A stretch of DNA of 12,327 nucleotides from Chloroflexota bacterium. Lineage in GTDB: Bacteria; Chloroflexota; UBA6077; FW602-bin22; JACQUS01. Under the pieces are notes generated by a model, which did not search any database, was not told the origin of the DNA, and saw nothing but the letters and a program-made list of their open reading frames with translations. The stretch's first letter is position 1; each line of letters begins with the position of its first letter. The stretch spans positions 1 through 12,327 of the forward strand of contig JACQUS010000531.1 in the NCBI GenBank assembly GCA_016210125.1, given 5' to 3'. Shown here one piece after another: positions 11,084 to 12,327 of this stretch. A program made the position numbers and the translations under genes.

Positions 11084-12327
11084 TCAGGTCCAGTAGAGCG
11101 CGCGCGCCTGCCGCCGTAGCTCGGCGCGGTGGTTGGGGTGGGCGATGGCGATCAGCGCCTCGGCGCGCTCGCGCTGCGTCCGCCCGCGCAGTCGCGCGAC
11201 GCCGTGCTCGGTGACGACCACGTCTGCGGCCGTTCGCGGCACGGTGATGATCGTCCCCGGCGCGTGCTGGGCGACGATGCGCGTGACTTGGCCGCCCTGC
11301 GCCGTGGACGGCAGCACGGTGATCGAGCGGCCGTTGCGGGCCATGAGCGCGCCGACGGCGAAGGCCGGCTGCCCGCCGGCCCCGCTCCACATGCGCGGCC
11401 CAAACGACTCGGAGGCGATTTGGCCGGTCAGATCCACCGCCAGCGCGTTGTTGACGGCCACCATGTTGTCGTTCTGGCAGATGGTCCGCGGGTGGCTGAC
11501 GTAGTGCACGCTGTGGACCTCGAACAGCGGGTTCTCGTGGATGAACTCCACGTCCTCACGCGACCCGCCGACGGCCGTCGCAAGGACCTTGCCGGGATGC
11601 AGCGTCTTCCGCCGGCCGGTGATAACGCCCTCGCGCACCAGCCGCACCAGCCCGCGAGCGGTCATCTCGCTGTGCAGGCCGAGGTCGCTCTTGCCGTCGA
11701 GCGCCCCGGCGTTCGGCAGCGCCTCGCTTGTCGTCCCGGCGCCGAACTGCACCGTGTCGCCGTCGTCGATCAGCCCGTTGACGAAGCCGGCGACGCCCTC
11801 CACCTCCGGCGCCGGCTGCGGCGGGGCGTGCCCCCAGCCGCTCGACCGGCTGTGCTCCACGAAGGCTGCCACCTGCGAGACGTGGATGTAGTTCGTCCCG
11901 TGCGTGCGGATCAGCCGGTCGTTTACCTCGGCCAGCACGGTCCTCGCGCGGGCGCACTGCTCGCGCTTGTCCCAGAGCGACGTGCCGAACGAGCAGAAGC
12001 CGTGGCGATCGGGCGGCGAGACCTCCACCAGCACCACGTCGATCAGCTCGTCGCGCATGTCCCAGGGCGCGCCGAAGACGCTCTGGATCAAGAAGTCGCC
12101 GCGCCTGGCGTCCATGAACTCGCGGCTGATGCCACGCGGGAAGATGTACGCCACGGTTACGCGAAAGGACTCCTCCCAGCCGGGGTCGTACCAGCCGAAG
12201 TCCAGACCCGGCGCGTAGACGGTCAAGCGGATGTCGCGCAGCTCGTCCTGGCGCGCAGCCAGCGCCAAGCCCAGCGCTTCAGGCTCGCGCCCCAGCGGCA
12301 CGACGACCGAGTCGCCGTTCTTGACGA
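11084..12327 (-). CDS. Acetyl-CoA hydrolase/CoA-transferase family protein, N-terminus outside the window
   Basis: The frame is open to the right edge; 413 residues are present and the family usually has about 430-450, so only a few dozen N-terminal residues are missing. The edge reads VKNGDSVVVPLG, the family's first strand and loop. Members move CoA between carboxylates (acetate, propionate, 4-hydroxybutyrate, succinate) through a glutamyl-CoA intermediate. That glutamate is in LHSEM (codon 11667-11669). Other signatures are VQFGAGTTSEALPNA, SGAGGQPAFAVGA and, near the end, VVTEHGVARLRG and IAIAHPNHRAEL. No domain is missing. The nearest characterised group may be 4-hydroxybutyrate CoA-transferases, but the substrate is not decided by the motifs seen. 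The MaoC-like gene follows 73 nt downstream. Confidence 0.9.
   Translation of the reverse strand, partial: VKNGDSVVVPLGREPEALGLALAARQDELRDIRLTVYAPGLDFGWYDPGWEESFRVTVAYIFPRGISREFMDARRGDFLIQSVFGAPWDMRDELIDVVLVEVSPPDRHGFCSFGTSLWDKREQCARARTVLAEVNDRLIRTHGTNYIHVSQVAAFVEHSRSSGWGHAPPQPAPEVEGVAGFVNGLIDDGDTVQFGAGTTSEALPNAGALDGKSDLGLHSEMTARGLVRLVREGVITGRRKTLHPGKVLATAVGGSREDVEFIHENPLFEVHSVHYVSHPRTICQNDNMVAVNNALAVDLTGQIASESFGPRMWSGAGGQPAFAVGALMARNGRSITVLPSTAQGGQVTRIVAQHAPGTIITVPRTAADVVVTEHGVARLRGRTQRERAEALIAIAHPNHRAELRRQARALYWT

Noticed and set aside
9766..11214. Rightward open frame of 482 codons over the dehydratase gene.
   Set aside because: It is the antisense shadow of the MaoC-like gene and continues into the CoA-transferase. 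The leftward reading has recognisable domains and a ribosome site.

Overview
The window is GC-rich bacterial DNA, close to 70% GC by eye, with the dense third-position G/C coding typical of such genomes. Conserved core genes on the left are joined to an accessory metabolic region on the right. DapB, an RNase J and an FtsK/SpoIIIE translocase lie close together. Diaminopimelate genes, RNase J and FtsK/SpoIIIE are neighbours in many Gram-positive-type bacteria (Actinobacteria, Firmicutes), and to my knowledge in Chloroflexota too. With the GC content, the zinc-ribbon TatA-like protein and the hairpin repeats, I lean towards a Chloroflexota-like organism. No marker here proves it.

Left part (1-7300). 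The start of dapB runs leftward off the edge. A 402-base gap follows, holding one copy of a dispersed hairpin repeat. Then, all rightward: a TatA-like protein with a C-terminal zinc ribbon, a stand-alone cyclic-nucleotide-binding domain protein, RNase J, FtsK and MurE. RNase J has its own extended -10 candidate, an 18-bp palindrome in its leader and a duplicated start codon. A second copy of the hairpin repeat separates rnj from ftsK. FtsK and MurE are 3 nt apart and probably co-translated, so this part serves cell envelope, division and RNA turnover.

Middle (7302-8856). A small leftward gene of unknown function converges on murE. A divergent control region follows, with two good sigma-70-type promoters facing away from each other across a 13-bp inverted repeat. 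A rightward crotonase-superfamily gene comes next. It ends in a perfect 3 x 12-bp tandem repeat that fills the gap to the convergent gene beyond.

Right part (8855-12327), all leftward. Reading in the direction of transcription: a CoA-transferase/acetyl-CoA hydrolase family gene (5' end outside the window), a MaoC/FAS1-like dehydratase, a 321-base gap with a pair of hairpins whose loops are complementary, and a VapBC toxin-antitoxin pair. The CoA-transferase, dehydratase and crotonase look like parts of an acyl-CoA pathway whose substrate cannot be read from the sequence. The vapBC pair with its bordering repeats looks like a later insertion between them.

I did not find a clear new multi-gene defence or mobile system. 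The most unusual items are the TatA-zinc-ribbon protein, the rnj leader architecture, the crotonase without the usual glutamates, and the structured repeats. No tRNA, rRNA, CRISPR array or transposase was seen.
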